Assembly (NCBI RefSeq): GCF_036227125.1
Contig: NZ_CP109435.1
Span: forward strand, 1,550,001-1,614,000
From: Streptomyces sp. NBC_01485
Lineage (GTDB): Bacteria > Actinomycetota > Actinomycetes > Streptomycetales > Streptomycetaceae
Direction: 5' to 3'
DNA length: 64,000 nucleotides
The notes beneath the pieces were generated by a model. The model searched no databases. It saw only the letters and a program-made list of their open reading frames with translations, and was not told the origin of the DNA. Each line of letters begins with the position of its first letter. Within the stretch, counting starts at the first letter, position 1. Shown here in pieces: positions 46,247 to 55,010 of the stretch. Made by a program: the position numbers and the translations under genes.

Positions 46247-46428
46247 GGGACGGAACTTCCTTCAGACGACCGCGATGGTTGAGCGGCCTGATGGATGGGG
46301 GTGTGTGCTGCCGACAACGGCGGCATCGGCGGAGTCTAAGCGAGTCCGCGTGCAGGGAACAACGCTCAGCATGGCACCTGGGTTCCTGACCCGGCCAATG
46401 TCTCCGCTGCGGCCCTCTGTGTCCACGT

Positions 46429-46476
46429 GCCGGGTCACATATCGGGTCATGTCCTCGGTCACATACCGGGTTATGT
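46429..46476 (-). repeat. Two 24-bp tandem repeats at the end of ruvB
   Basis: Units 46429-46452 and 46453-46476 match at 19 of 24 bases, and each holds two half-copies of CGGGTCA-type sequence. The second unit covers the ruvB stop codon. Function unknown. The remaining gap to yajC (46247-46428) shows nothing clear. Confidence 0.6.
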
Positions 46477-47565
46477 ACCGAACAGGTCCTGTTGTCCGCT
46501 TCCCTGGCCGGGGGCGCGGGCCGGGGTGAGGCCGAGGTGCGTCCAGGCGGCCGGGGTGGCCACCCGCCCGCGCGGTGTACGGGCCAGTAGCCCCTCCCGT
46601 ACGAGGAAGGGTTCGGCGACCTCCTCCACGGTCTCGCGCTCCTCGCCCACGGCGACGGCGAGCGTGGACAGGCCGACCGGGCCGCCGCCGAACAGCTTCA
46701 GCAGGGCCTGCAGTACCGCGCGGTCGAGACGGTCCAGTCCCCGGCCGTCCACCTCGTAGACCTTCAGGGCCGCCTGCGCGATCTCGCGGTCGATGATCCC
46801 GTCGGCCTTGACCTGCGCGTAGTCGCGTACGCGGCGCAGCAGGCGGTTGGCGATGCGGGGCGTGCCGCGGGAGCGGCCGGCGATCTCGGCGGCGCCGTCG
46901 GTGTCGATCTCGACGTCGAGGAGGTTCGCCGAGCGGTGGATGACGCGCTCCAGCTCGGCGGGCTCGTAGAACTCCATGTGTCCGGTGAAGCCGAAGCGGT
47001 CGCGCAGCGGGGGCGGCAGCAGGCCCGCGCGCGTGGTGGCGCCGACCAGGGTGAAGGGGGGCAGTTCGAGGGGGATCGCGGTGGCGCCGGGGCCCTTGCC
47101 GACGATGACGTCGACGCGGAAGTCCTCCATCGCCATGTAGAGCATCTCCTCGGCGGGCCGCGACATGCGGTGGATCTCGTCGAGGAAGAGGACCTCGCCC
47201 TCCTGGAGGGAGGAGAGGATCGCCGCGAGGTCGCCGGCGTGCTGGATGGCGGGGCCGCTGGTGATGCGGATCGGGGCGCCCATCTCGGCGGCGATGATCA
47301 TCGAGAGGGTGGTCTTGCCGAGGCCTGGGGCGCCGGAGAGCAGCACATGGTCGGCGGTCGCGCCACGCGCGCGTGCGGCGCGAAGGACGAGGTCGAGCTG
47401 TTCGCGGACCTTCTCCTGGCCGATGAACTCGCCCAGGTCCTTGGGGCGCAGGGCGGCCTCGACGGCCTGGTCCTCACCGTCGGCGACAGAGCCCACCAGC
47501 CGGTCCTCGGCGGGGCCGACGAGCCGCTCGGGGGCGCTCTCCTCGGTCGTGTCGTCCCAGTTCAC
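46471..47565 (-). CDS. ruvB: Holliday junction branch-migration ATPase RuvB
   Basis: A 364-residue AAA+ motor. Walker A is GAPGLGKTT near 78-86, Walker [10 protein letters not shown], sensor 1 VGATTRAG, and the arginine finger region GFTGHMEFY follows. A winged-helix C terminus ends with the GLTPAR segment. It lies ten bases after ruvA. Confidence 0.98.
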   Translation of the reverse strand: MNWDDTTEESAPERLVGPAEDRLVGSVADGEDQAVEAALRPKDLGEFIGQEKVREQLDLVLRAARARGATADHVLLSGAPGLGKTTLSMIIAAEMGAPIRITSGPAIQHAGDLAAILSSLQEGEVLFLDEIHRMSRPAEEMLYMAMEDFRVDVIVGKGPGATAIPLELPPFTLVGATTRAGLLPPPLRDRFGFTGHMEFYEPAELERVIHRSANLLDVEIDTDGAAEIAGRSRGTPRIANRLLRRVRDYAQVKADGIIDREIAQAALKVYEVDGRGLDRLDRAVLQALLKLFGGGPVGLSTLAVAVGEERETVEEVAEPFLVREGLLARTPRGRVATPAAWTHLGLTPARAPGQGSGQQDLFGT

Positions 47566-47575
47566 TGACGTTCTC

Positions 47576-48181
47576 CTAGCGGGCGCGGTTCAGGGTCTGC
47601 AGGGCGGCCCTCAGCAGGTGGCCCACCTGGGGTGTGCCGCCGGCGGCCTCGGCCTGCGGGGTCACGGCGGCGACCGCCTCGTCGGCCTCGCGGGTGGCGT
47701 AGCCGAGGCCGATCAGGGCGGCGTGCAGCTGGTCGCGCCAGCCGCTGGTGACCGGGGCGCCGACCGCGGGTGCGCCGACCGGCGCGCCCAGCCGGTCCTT
47801 GAGCTCCAGCAGCAGCTTCTGCGCGCCCTTCTTGCCGATGCCGGGAACCGCGATGAGCGCCTTCTCGTCCGCCGTGGCCACCGCTCGGCGCAGGGCGTCC
47901 GGCGCGTGGACCGCCAGCATGGCCTGGGCCAGCCGGGGGCCGACCCCGCTCGCGGTCTGCAGCAGCTCGAAGACCTGGCGTTCGTCGTCGTCCACGAAGC
48001 CGTACAGGGTCAGGGAGTCCTCCCGTACGACGAGGGAGGTGGCGAGCTTGGCGGGGCGGCCGAGCCGGAGCGTGGACAGGGTGTTCGGCGTGCACTGGAC
48101 GGCCATGCCGACGCCACCCACCTCGACCACCGCGGTGTCGGGGGCGAGTGCGGCGACCGTGCCGCTGACGAAGGCGATCAT
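47576..48181 (-). CDS. ruvA: Holliday junction branch-migration protein RuvA
   Basis: A 201-residue junction-binding tetramer subunit. The OB-fold N domain starts [12 protein letters not shown], two helix-hairpin-helix motifs follow ([34 protein letters not shown]), and the C-terminal domain contacts RuvB. It overlaps the ruvC stop by 4 bp. Confidence 0.98.
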   Translation of the reverse strand: MIAFVSGTVAALAPDTAVVEVGGVGMAVQCTPNTLSTLRLGRPAKLATSLVVREDSLTLYGFVDDDERQVFELLQTASGVGPRLAQAMLAVHAPDALRRAVATADEKALIAVPGIGKKGAQKLLLELKDRLGAPVGAPAVGAPVTSGWRDQLHAALIGLGYATREADEAVAAVTPQAEAAGGTPQVGHLLRAALQTLNRAR

Positions 48182-48744
48182 GCCGTACGGCCTTTCGAAG
48201 TCATCGGTGCTTGGGGGGCTTTGGGGGCCTTGGCCGCGTGCAGGGCGACGGCCTGCTGGAGCCGGTTCTGCGCGGGGGCGCGCCAGATGTGGCAGATGGC
48301 GAGGGCCAGGGCGTCGGCGGCGTCAGCCGGTTTCGGGGGTGCGTCGAGCCGCAGCAGGCGGGTGACCATCGCGCCGACCTGCGCCTTGTCCGCGCGACCG
48401 CTGCCGGTGACGGCGGCCTTGACCTCGCTGGGCGTGTGCAGGGCGACGGGGATGCCGCGGCGGGCGGCGCACAGCATGGCGACGGCACTGGCCTGGGCGG
48501 TGCCCATGACCGTGCGCACGTTGTGCTGGCTGAACACCCGCTCCACGGCGACGCATTCGGGCCGGTACTCGTCCAGCCACGCTTCGATGCCCTGCTCGAC
48601 GGCGACGAGGCGCGGCCCCAACTCGGCGTCCGCGGGCGTCCGTACGACACCGACGCCGACCATCGTGAGCGGTCGGCCCGCGACGCCCTCGACGACACCG
48701 ACGCCACACCGCGTCAGTCCGGGGTCCACCCCGAGTACGCGCAC
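48178..48744 (-). CDS. ruvC: Crossover junction endodeoxyribonuclease RuvC
   Basis: A 188-residue resolvase cutting Holliday junctions. The first catalytic Asp is in [23 protein letters not shown] and the final [12 protein letters not shown] supply the other acidic residues. GTG 48744 is preferred over TTG 48750 because AAGGGAGG then has a spacing of about eight bases and the N terminus matches the family. Confidence 0.97.
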   Translation of the reverse strand: MRVLGVDPGLTRCGVGVVEGVAGRPLTMVGVGVVRTPADAELGPRLVAVEQGIEAWLDEYRPECVAVERVFSQHNVRTVMGTAQASAVAMLCAARRGIPVALHTPSEVKAAVTGSGRADKAQVGAMVTRLLRLDAPPKPADAADALALAICHIWRAPAQNRLQQAVALHAAKAPKAPQAPMTSKGRTA

Positions 48745-48803
48745 GCCCAACCCCTCCCTTCGGCCACCTGTTTGTGCAGGCTATCCGCTGCCACCGACAA
48801 CAG

Positions 48804-48841
48804 CGGCGGGCCGGGGGACGTGTGTCCCACCCGGCCCGCCG
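48804..48841 (-). terminator. Hairpin after yebC
   Basis: Perfect 12-bp stem (CGGCGGGCCGGG and its complement at 48830-48841) with a 14-base loop that can pair further, about 24 bases past the yebC stop. Confidence 0.75.
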
Positions 48842-48864
48842 AAACCGCGTCGCTCGCGGCAGCG

Positions 48865-49617
48865 TTACGCGTCGACCTTCTCCATGACCTCGTCGCTGAC
48901 GTCGAAGTTGGCGAAGACGTTCTGCACGTCGTCGCTGTCCTCGAGCGCGTCGATCAGCTTGAAGATCTTCCTCGCGCCGTCCTCGTCCAGCTCGACCTGC
49001 ATGGTCGGGACGAAGTTGGCGTCGGCGGAGTCGTAGTCCACGCCGGCTTCCTGAAGGGCGGTGCGGACCGCGACCAGGTCGGTGGCCTCGGAGATGACCT
49101 CGAAGGACTCACCGAGGTCGTTGACCTCCTCGGCGCCCGCGTCGAGGACCGCGCCGAGCACGTCGTCCTCGGTCAGCTCACCCTTGGGGACGAGCACGAC
49201 GCCCTTGCGGTTGAAGAGGTACGACACCGAGCCCGGGTCGGCCATCGAGCCGCCGTTGCGGGTCATGGCGACGCGGACGTCGGAGGCGGCGCGGTTGCGG
49301 TTGTCGGTGAGGCACTCGATGAGCACCGCGACGCCGTTCGGGCCGTAGCCCTCGTACATGATCGTCTCGTAGTCGGCGCCACCGGCTTCGAGACCGGCGC
49401 CGCGCTTGACCGCGGAGTCGATGTTCTTGTTCGGGACCGAGCTCTTCTTGGCCTTCTGGATGGCGTCGAACAGCGTCGGGTTGCCGGACACGTCAGCGCC
49501 GCCGGTGCGGGCCGCGACCTCGATGTTCTTGATCATCTTCGCGAAGAGCTTGCCGCGTTTGGCGTCGATCACGGCCTTCTTGTGCTTCGTCGTAGCCCAT
49601 TTAGAGTGGCCGGACAT
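48865..49617 (-). CDS. YebC/TACO1-family protein
   Basis: A 250-residue protein with the invariant start [13 protein letters not shown] and family motifs [23 protein letters not shown] and EGYGPNGVA. Long annotated as a transcriptional regulator, the family has more recently been linked to translation of proline-rich or stalling sequences. It precedes ruvCAB, a very common arrangement. ATG 49617. Confidence 0.95.
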   Translation of the reverse strand: MSGHSKWATTKHKKAVIDAKRGKLFAKMIKNIEVAARTGGADVSGNPTLFDAIQKAKKSSVPNKNIDSAVKRGAGLEAGGADYETIMYEGYGPNGVAVLIECLTDNRNRAASDVRVAMTRNGGSMADPGSVSYLFNRKGVVLVPKGELTEDDVLGAVLDAGAEEVNDLGESFEVISEATDLVAVRTALQEAGVDYDSADANFVPTMQVELDEDGARKIFKLIDALEDSDDVQNVFANFDVSDEVMEKVDA

Positions 49618-49665
49618 CTGCCTGTCTCCTTCGCGTAACCCGTCTATGAACCAACGGCAGAGATC

Positions 49666-50271
49666 CTACAAGGACTCCGTCGCGCGGCTCGCGCGCACCA
49701 TGTCGACGAACAGGGCGTGCACGCGGTGGTCGCCGGTCAGCTCGGGGTGGAACGACGTGGCGAGCGCGTTGCCCTGGCGGACCGCGACGATGTGGCCGTC
49801 GTGCTCGGCGAGCACCTCGGTCGCGGCGCCGACGGACTCGACCCAGGGGGCGCGGATGAAGACGCCCTCCACAGGATCGCCCGCGATGCCCCGCACGTCG
49901 AGCGCCGCTTCGAAGGACTCGTTCTGGCGGCCGAAGGCGTTGCGGCGGACGATCATGTCGATGCCGCCGATGGTCTCCTGGCCCGAGCGCGGGTCGAGGA
50001 TCTTGTCGGCGAGCATGATCATGCCCGCGCAGGTGCCGTAGACGGGCATTCCGCCGCGCACGCGCGCGCGGAGGGACTCCATCACGCCGAAGAGGACGGC
50101 CAGCTTGGAGATGGTCGTGGACTCGCCGCCGGGGATGACGAGGCCGTCGACCTCGGCGAGTTCCTCGGGGCGCCTGACCGGCCTGGCCACGGCGTCGGCC
50201 GCGGCCAGGGCGATGAGATGTTCCCGGACGTCGCCCTGGAGGGCCAGGACGCCTATGACAGGGGTGTTCAC
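49666..50271 (-). CDS. pdxT: Pyridoxal 5'-phosphate synthase glutaminase subunit
   Basis: A 201-residue class I glutaminase giving ammonia to PdxS. Cys nucleophile in YGTCAGMI near 76-83, His-Glu in SFHPELT near 173-179, and the [12 protein letters not shown] loop. GTG 50271, six bases after pdxS. Confidence 0.97.
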   Translation of the reverse strand: MNTPVIGVLALQGDVREHLIALAAADAVARPVRRPEELAEVDGLVIPGGESTTISKLAVLFGVMESLRARVRGGMPVYGTCAGMIMLADKILDPRSGQETIGGIDMIVRRNAFGRQNESFEAALDVRGIAGDPVEGVFIRAPWVESVGAATEVLAEHDGHIVAVRQGNALATSFHPELTGDHRVHALFVDMVRASRATESL

Positions 50272-50277
50272 AGGTGA

Positions 50278-51189
50278 CTACCAGCCGCGGTTGGCGTAGC
50301 GCTCGGACTCGGGGAGGGTGTCGCAGTTGATGCCGACCATGGCCTCGCCCAGGTTGCGGGAGGCGTCCGCGATGATCTTCGGGTCGTCGTAGAAGGTGGT
50401 GGCCTTCACGATGGCGGCGGCGCGCTTGGCCGGGTCGCCGGACTTGAAGATGCCGGAGCCGACGAAGACGCCCTCGGCGCCGAGCTGGCGCATCAGCGCG
50501 GCGTCGGCAGGGGTGGCGACGCCGCCGGCGGAGAACAGCACGACCGGGAGCTTGCCGAGTTCGGCGACCTCCTTGACGATCTCGTACGGGGCGCGCAGCT
50601 CCTTGGCGGCGGCGTACAGCTCGTTGTTGTCGTAGCCGCGCAGGCGGGCGATCTCGTTCTTGATCTGGCGCAGGTGGCGGACGGCCTCGACGACGTTGCC
50701 GGTGCCGGCCTCGCCCTTGGAGCGGATCATCGCGGCGCCCTCGGCGATGCGGCGCAGGGCCTCGCCCAGGTTGGTGGCGCCGCAGACGAAGGGGGTGGTG
50801 AAGGCCCACTTGTCGGAGTGGTTGACCTCGTCGGCCGGGGTGAGGACCTCGGACTCGTCGATGTAGTCGACGCCGAGGGACTGCAGCACCTGCGCCTCGA
50901 CGAAGTGCCCGATCCGGGACTTGGCCATCACCGGGATGGACACGGCCTCGATGATGCCCTCGATCATGTCCGGGTCGGACATCCGGGCCACGCCGCCGTC
51001 CTTGCGGATGTCGGCCGGGACCCGCTCCAGCGCCATGACGGCCACGGCGCCGGCGTCCTCGGCGATCTTCGCCTGCTCGGCGTTGACCACGTCCATGATC
51101 ACGCCGCCCTTGAGCTGCTCGGCCATACCGCGCTTCACGCGCGCGGTGCCGGTCTCGGGGGTCTGGTTTTCGGAGATCGTGCTGGGCAC
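50278..51189 (-). CDS. pdxS: Pyridoxal 5'-phosphate synthase lyase subunit
   Basis: A 303-residue barrel enzyme making PLP from ribose 5-phosphate, glyceraldehyde 3-phosphate and ammonia. The two working Lys residues are in VMAKSRIGH (near 88) and [10 protein letters not shown] (near 155). GTG 51189 with pdxT downstream forms a two-gene operon. No MocR-type regulator is next to it. Confidence 0.98.
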   Translation of the reverse strand: MPSTISENQTPETGTARVKRGMAEQLKGGVIMDVVNAEQAKIAEDAGAVAVMALERVPADIRKDGGVARMSDPDMIEGIIEAVSIPVMAKSRIGHFVEAQVLQSLGVDYIDESEVLTPADEVNHSDKWAFTTPFVCGATNLGEALRRIAEGAAMIRSKGEAGTGNVVEAVRHLRQIKNEIARLRGYDNNELYAAAKELRAPYEIVKEVAELGKLPVVLFSAGGVATPADAALMRQLGAEGVFVGSGIFKSGDPAKRAAAIVKATTFYDDPKIIADASRNLGEAMVGINCDTLPESERYANRGW

Positions 51190-51330
51190 GGGGTGACCTC
51201 ACTCGTCGAAAAGAGGATCTTTACCCCACCGAGGAAACGCGAGGGGACCAGTCCACAGCAAGGGCCAATGAACAGCCGGTGGATCCTTTTCGGCCGACAG
51301 CGGCGGGCGGAGGCGTCATCGGGCAGCGGG

Positions 51331-51873
51331 TCAGGCCGAGCGATCCGCCAGGGTGGCCGGGGGTTCGTCGTCCATTTCGAAGGCCATCGGGAACGGGGCG
51401 TGGCCGGCCAGGCGGAACCAGCGGACCTTGCGGTGTTCGCGGAGGCGGCGGGCCGCGCCCACCGCGTCGTTGTGGAAGCGGCGGGCCATGGGGACGCGGC
51501 GGACGGCCTCCGTGAGCTCGCGGGCCGCCGCGACTCCGCCGGGCGCCTCGCGTACGACGTCCAGTTGCCGCGCGTCCGCGAAGACCGCGCGCAGGGCCTG
51601 GCTGAGATCGCTCTCGGCGACCTCCCGCTGCTCCTCCTCGGCCTGCCGGGCGGCGTGCGCGGCCTCGTACAGGACGATCGACGCGGCCGGGTCCAGGACC
51701 TTGGAGGTGGCCAGTTCCTGGGCGACGGACGCCCGGCGCAGCAGTTGTGCGTCGAGCGCGGCGCGGGCGGCGTCGATGCGGGTGTGCAGCCGGTCCAGCC
51801 GTCCCGCCGTCCAGCTCAGGTAGAGGGCGATGGCGACGAGGACGACGAGGGTCCAGATCAGGGTTGCGGTCAC
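51331..51873 (-). CDS. LemA-like single-helix membrane protein
   Basis: A 180-residue protein with an N-terminal membrane helix (about 3-20) and a helical bundle. RLHTRIDAARAALDAQLLRR, and the late RFHNDAVGAARRLREH, resemble LemA-family helices, though the similarity is from memory. GTG 51873 is chosen; TTG 51882 in frame is equally possible because neither has a good Shine-Dalgarno site. It lies downstream of the pimA-like gene by 44 bases. Role unknown. Confidence 0.7.
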   Translation of the reverse strand: MTATLIWTLVVLVAIALYLSWTAGRLDRLHTRIDAARAALDAQLLRRASVAQELATSKVLDPAASIVLYEAAHAARQAEEEQREVAESDLSQALRAVFADARQLDVVREAPGGVAAARELTEAVRRVPMARRFHNDAVGAARRLREHRKVRWFRLAGHAPFPMAFEMDDEPPATLADRSA

Positions 51874-51917
51874 GGGCGGCAAGGCTACCGGGGCGCCCTA
51901 CGGCCACGGGGCTGCGG

Positions 51918-53096
51918 TCAGTCGCGCGCCAGTCCGAGCCGGGCCCGCAGGCCCGCCCCGCCCGCCGATCCCCGGTCGTCGTCGGCCGCCACCGCCGCCG
52001 CGCCGTCCGTCACCGTCTCGTACACGGACAGGATGTCCGCGCCGACGGTCGACCAGTCGAAGCGCCGTACGTGGGCGCTGCCCCGCTCCCGCAGTTCGGC
52101 CCGCCGCTCCGGGTCGCCCAGGAGCCGTACGGCGGCGTCGGCCAGCGCGTCCGCGTCCTCGTTGGCGAACAGTTCGCCCGCCGCTCCCTGGTCGAGGACC
52201 TGGGCGAAGGCGTCGAGGTCGGCTGCGAGCACGGGGGCCCCGGCCGACATGGCCTCGACGAGGATGATGCCGAAGCTCTCGCCGCCGGTGTTGGGCGCCA
52301 CGTACAGGTCGACGCTGCGCAGGAAGCGCGCCTTGTCCTCGTCGCTGATCATGCCGAGGAACTCCACGCGCGCGTGCAGCTCCTTCGGCAGGTTCGCCAC
52401 CGCCTCCTCCTCGTCGCCGCGGCCCGCGACCAGCAGACGGGCGTCCGGCCGCTCGGCGAAGATCCTCGGCAGCGCCTTCATCAGCACCGGCAGGCCCTTG
52501 CGGGGCTCGTCGATGCGACCGACGAAGCCGATGGTGCCGCCCTGCCAGGCGGGGTTGGGCTCGGCCCTGGCGAAGAAGTCGACGTCGACGCCGTTGGGGA
52601 TGACGACCGCGTCCCCGCCGAGGTGCTCCACCAGCGTGCGCCGGGCGTACTCGCTGACCGCGATCCGCGCGCTGATCTTCTCCAGGGCGGCCTGGAGGAT
52701 CGAGTACGCGGCGATCATCGCGCGCGAGCGCGGGTTGGACGTGTGGAAGGTGGCCACGATCGGCCCGGAGGCCGCCCAGCAGGTCAGCAGGCCCAGCGAC
52801 GGCGAGGTCGGCTCATGGATGTGGACGACGTCGAACGCGCCGTCGTGCAGCCAGCGGCGCACCCGCGCGGCGGACAGGAAGCCGAAGTTGAGGCGGGCCA
52901 CCGAGCCGTTGTAGGGCACCGGGACCGCGCGGCCGGCCGAGACGACGTACGGCGGCAGCGGGGTGTCGTCGTCGGCCGGGGCCAGGACGGAGACCTCGTG
53001 GCCGAGCCGGATGAAGTACTCGGCGAGGTCGCGGATGTGGAACTGGACGCCGCCCGGAACGTCCCACGAGTACGGGCAGACGATGCCGATTCTCAC
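51918..53096 (-). CDS. PimA-like phosphatidylinositol mannosyltransferase
   Basis: A 392-residue GT4 glycosyltransferase with GT-B fold. It opens RIGIVCPYSWDVPGGVQ, carries the Gly-rich VPGG loop, VIPNGVDVDFF, GRIDEPRKGLPVL and the donor-site ESFGIILVEAMSAG. This matches PimA, which adds the first mannose from GDP-mannose to phosphatidylinositol. Its GTG overlaps the acyltransferase stop, and the order pgsA-acyltransferase-pimA is as in mycobacteria. Confidence 0.9.
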   Translation of the reverse strand: MRIGIVCPYSWDVPGGVQFHIRDLAEYFIRLGHEVSVLAPADDDTPLPPYVVSAGRAVPVPYNGSVARLNFGFLSAARVRRWLHDGAFDVVHIHEPTSPSLGLLTCWAASGPIVATFHTSNPRSRAMIAAYSILQAALEKISARIAVSEYARRTLVEHLGGDAVVIPNGVDVDFFARAEPNPAWQGGTIGFVGRIDEPRKGLPVLMKALPRIFAERPDARLLVAGRGDEEEAVANLPKELHARVEFLGMISDEDKARFLRSVDLYVAPNTGGESFGIILVEAMSAGAPVLAADLDAFAQVLDQGAAGELFANEDADALADAAVRLLGDPERRAELRERGSAHVRRFDWSTVGADILSVYETVTDGAAAVAADDDRGSAGGAGLRARLGLARD

Positions 53097-54010
53097 GCGA
53101 GGTCCCCGTCCGACGGGCGGGGTTCCAGGTCCGCGAGCCACAAACGCTGGAGCATGTGCCAGTCCTCCGGGTGGTCGGCGATGCCGGTGGCGAAGGCGTC
53201 TGCCAGCGCCTGTGTCATGACGGACGTCTTCTCCGCGCGCGTGCCTGTCTCGGGTACCTCGATCGGGGGATGCACGCGCCCCCGCATGACGGGCGAGTCG
53301 TCGTACCAGAGTGTGACGGGCAGCAGGAGCGCGCCGGTCTGCTGGGCGAGCAGGGCCGGGCCGGCGGGCATCCGGGTCCGGTCGCCGAAGAAGTCCACCT
53401 CGACGCCGGAGGCGGACAGGTCGCGCTCGGCGACCAGGCAGACCAGGCCGCCGTCGCGCAGCCGCCGGGCCAGCGTGGCGAAGGCGGTGCCGCCGTTGTG
53501 CGGCAGCACCTCCATGCCGAGGCCCTCGCGGTAGGCGACGAAGCGGTCGTACAGCGTCTCCGGCCTGAGGCGTTCGGCGACCGTGGTGAACGGTGTCTTC
53601 AGCCTGGTGGTGACCCAGGCGCCGGCCAGGTCCCAGTTGCCCATGTGCGGGAGGGCGAGGACGACGCCCCGGTCGGAGGCGATGCCGTCGATCAGGTGAT
53701 GCCCGTCATGGAGGTCGAAGCCGTCCCGGATCCGCTCGGCGCTCCAGGCCGGCAGCCGGAAGGACTCCATCCAGTAGCGCAGGTAGGAACGCATCCCCGC
53801 GCGCGAGAGCTCCGCCAGCCTTTCGGGGCCCGCGTCCGGCACCACGCGCGCGTAGTTGCTCTCCAGCCGCTGAACACCCTTGCCGCGCCGCTTCCACGCG
53901 AGGTCGGCGACGGCGCGTCCGAGACGTACGGCGACGGGCTCGGGGAGCTTCTTGACGGTGCTCCAGCCGAGGCCGTACAACGCGTCGGTCAGGCGCTCCT
54001 GGGCGCTCAC
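53093..54010 (-). CDS. Phosphatidylinositol mannoside acyltransferase
   Basis: A 305-residue LpxL/HtrB-family acyltransferase. The HX4D motif is ALPHMGNWDLAGAW near 125-138, followed by AERLRPETLYDRFVAYRE, and then LVCLVAERDLSASGVEVDF. In mycobacteria the homologue (PatA) acylates PIM1/PIM2. GTG 54010 overlaps the pgsA stop. Confidence 0.92.
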   Translation of the reverse strand: MSAQERLTDALYGLGWSTVKKLPEPVAVRLGRAVADLAWKRRGKGVQRLESNYARVVPDAGPERLAELSRAGMRSYLRYWMESFRLPAWSAERIRDGFDLHDGHHLIDGIASDRGVVLALPHMGNWDLAGAWVTTRLKTPFTTVAERLRPETLYDRFVAYREGLGMEVLPHNGGTAFATLARRLRDGGLVCLVAERDLSASGVEVDFFGDRTRMPAGPALLAQQTGALLLPVTLWYDDSPVMRGRVHPPIEVPETGTRAEKTSVMTQALADAFATGIADHPEDWHMLQRLWLADLEPRPSDGDLA

Positions 54011-54705
54011 TTCGCGGCCTCGCTCCCCTGGGCCTCCTGCTGCTCCGCGGTGCCCTCCGCCTCCGCTTCCGCTTCCGCCTCGGCCTCCGCGGACTCCCGC
54101 CGGACCGTGACGACGCGCTGGATCAGCGTGACCAGGCTGCCGACGGCGACGATCCACAGCGCGATCGGCAGCAGGACCTGGACGCCGGGCACGCCGAACG
54201 TGTGCAGGCCCGCCAGACCGGCCGCGACCAGGGAGATCACCAGCCGCTCGGCCCGCTCGACGAGCCCGTTGACGGCGACCGGCAGGCCGATCGACTCACC
54301 GCGCGCCTTGGTGTACGACACCACCTGGCCGCTGGCGAGGCAGAAGATCGACACGGCGCACAGGGCGTTGTCGTCGCCGTTGCCCGCGTACCAGAGTGCG
54401 AAACCGCCGAAGATCGCCCCGTCGGCGACCCGGTCGAGCGTGGAGTCGAGGAAGGCGCCCCAGCGGCTGGTGCGGCCCAACTGGCGTGCCATGTTGCCGT
54501 CGACGAGGTCGGAGAACACGAACAGCGTGATGACGATCGTGCCCCAGAAGAACTCCCCCCGGGGGTAGAAGACCAGCGCGCCCGCGATCACTCCGGCGGT
54601 CCCGAGGAGCGTGACCGTGTCGGGGCTCACCCCCCGGCGGATGAGAAACGCGGCGAACGGTGTGAGGACACGCGTGAAGAATGCACGCGCGTACTTGTTC
54701 AGCAT
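54007..54705 (-). CDS. Phosphatidylinositol phosphate synthase (PgsA1 type)
   Basis: A 232-residue CDP-alcohol phosphotransferase. The signature D-x2-DG-x2-AR-x8-G-x3-D-x3-D is intact in DLVDGNMARQLGRTSRWGAF followed by LDSTLD. In actinobacteria this family joins CDP-diacylglycerol and inositol phosphate. Six membrane segments are likely. The C-terminal tail has a run of Ala-Glu repeats (54050-54092). First of a three-gene unit with acyltransferase and pimA-like genes. Confidence 0.92.
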   Translation of the reverse strand: MLNKYARAFFTRVLTPFAAFLIRRGVSPDTVTLLGTAGVIAGALVFYPRGEFFWGTIVITLFVFSDLVDGNMARQLGRTSRWGAFLDSTLDRVADGAIFGGFALWYAGNGDDNALCAVSIFCLASGQVVSYTKARGESIGLPVAVNGLVERAERLVISLVAAGLAGLHTFGVPGVQVLLPIALWIVAVGSLVTLIQRVVTVRRESAEAEAEAEAEAEGTAEQQEAQGSEAAK

Positions 54706-55010
54706 GGCCTTCCCGAGGGTCGGTGTCGCCGCGCGGCCCTGGTGGCCACCGGCTGGCCCATCGTAGCCACGCGCGTGTGTGTGCGACGGTCGGGCACCCG
54801 GACCCCCGTGTCACGGCCTGACGGCATCCGGGTCACGGCCGGGTCGCGTACGTCGCCGTCCGCTGTCGACCGCCGTCGTCCGCCGTATGGACGCGCGGTG
54901 ACGGGAGTGGAAAGCTCGAAGGACCGCGGGCGTCGCCGGAGCCGCCATCGCACGCGGGGCCGCCGTGCCCGCGCCCCCAGTGACCTCACCGTGCACGGGA
55001 GGCAAGGAAA
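54706..55010. other. Divergent gap between pgsA and the EF-G-like gene
   Basis: About 305 bases with promoters for both directions expected. I found no convincing -10/-35 pair, no strong hairpin and no credible small gene. Confidence 0.5.
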
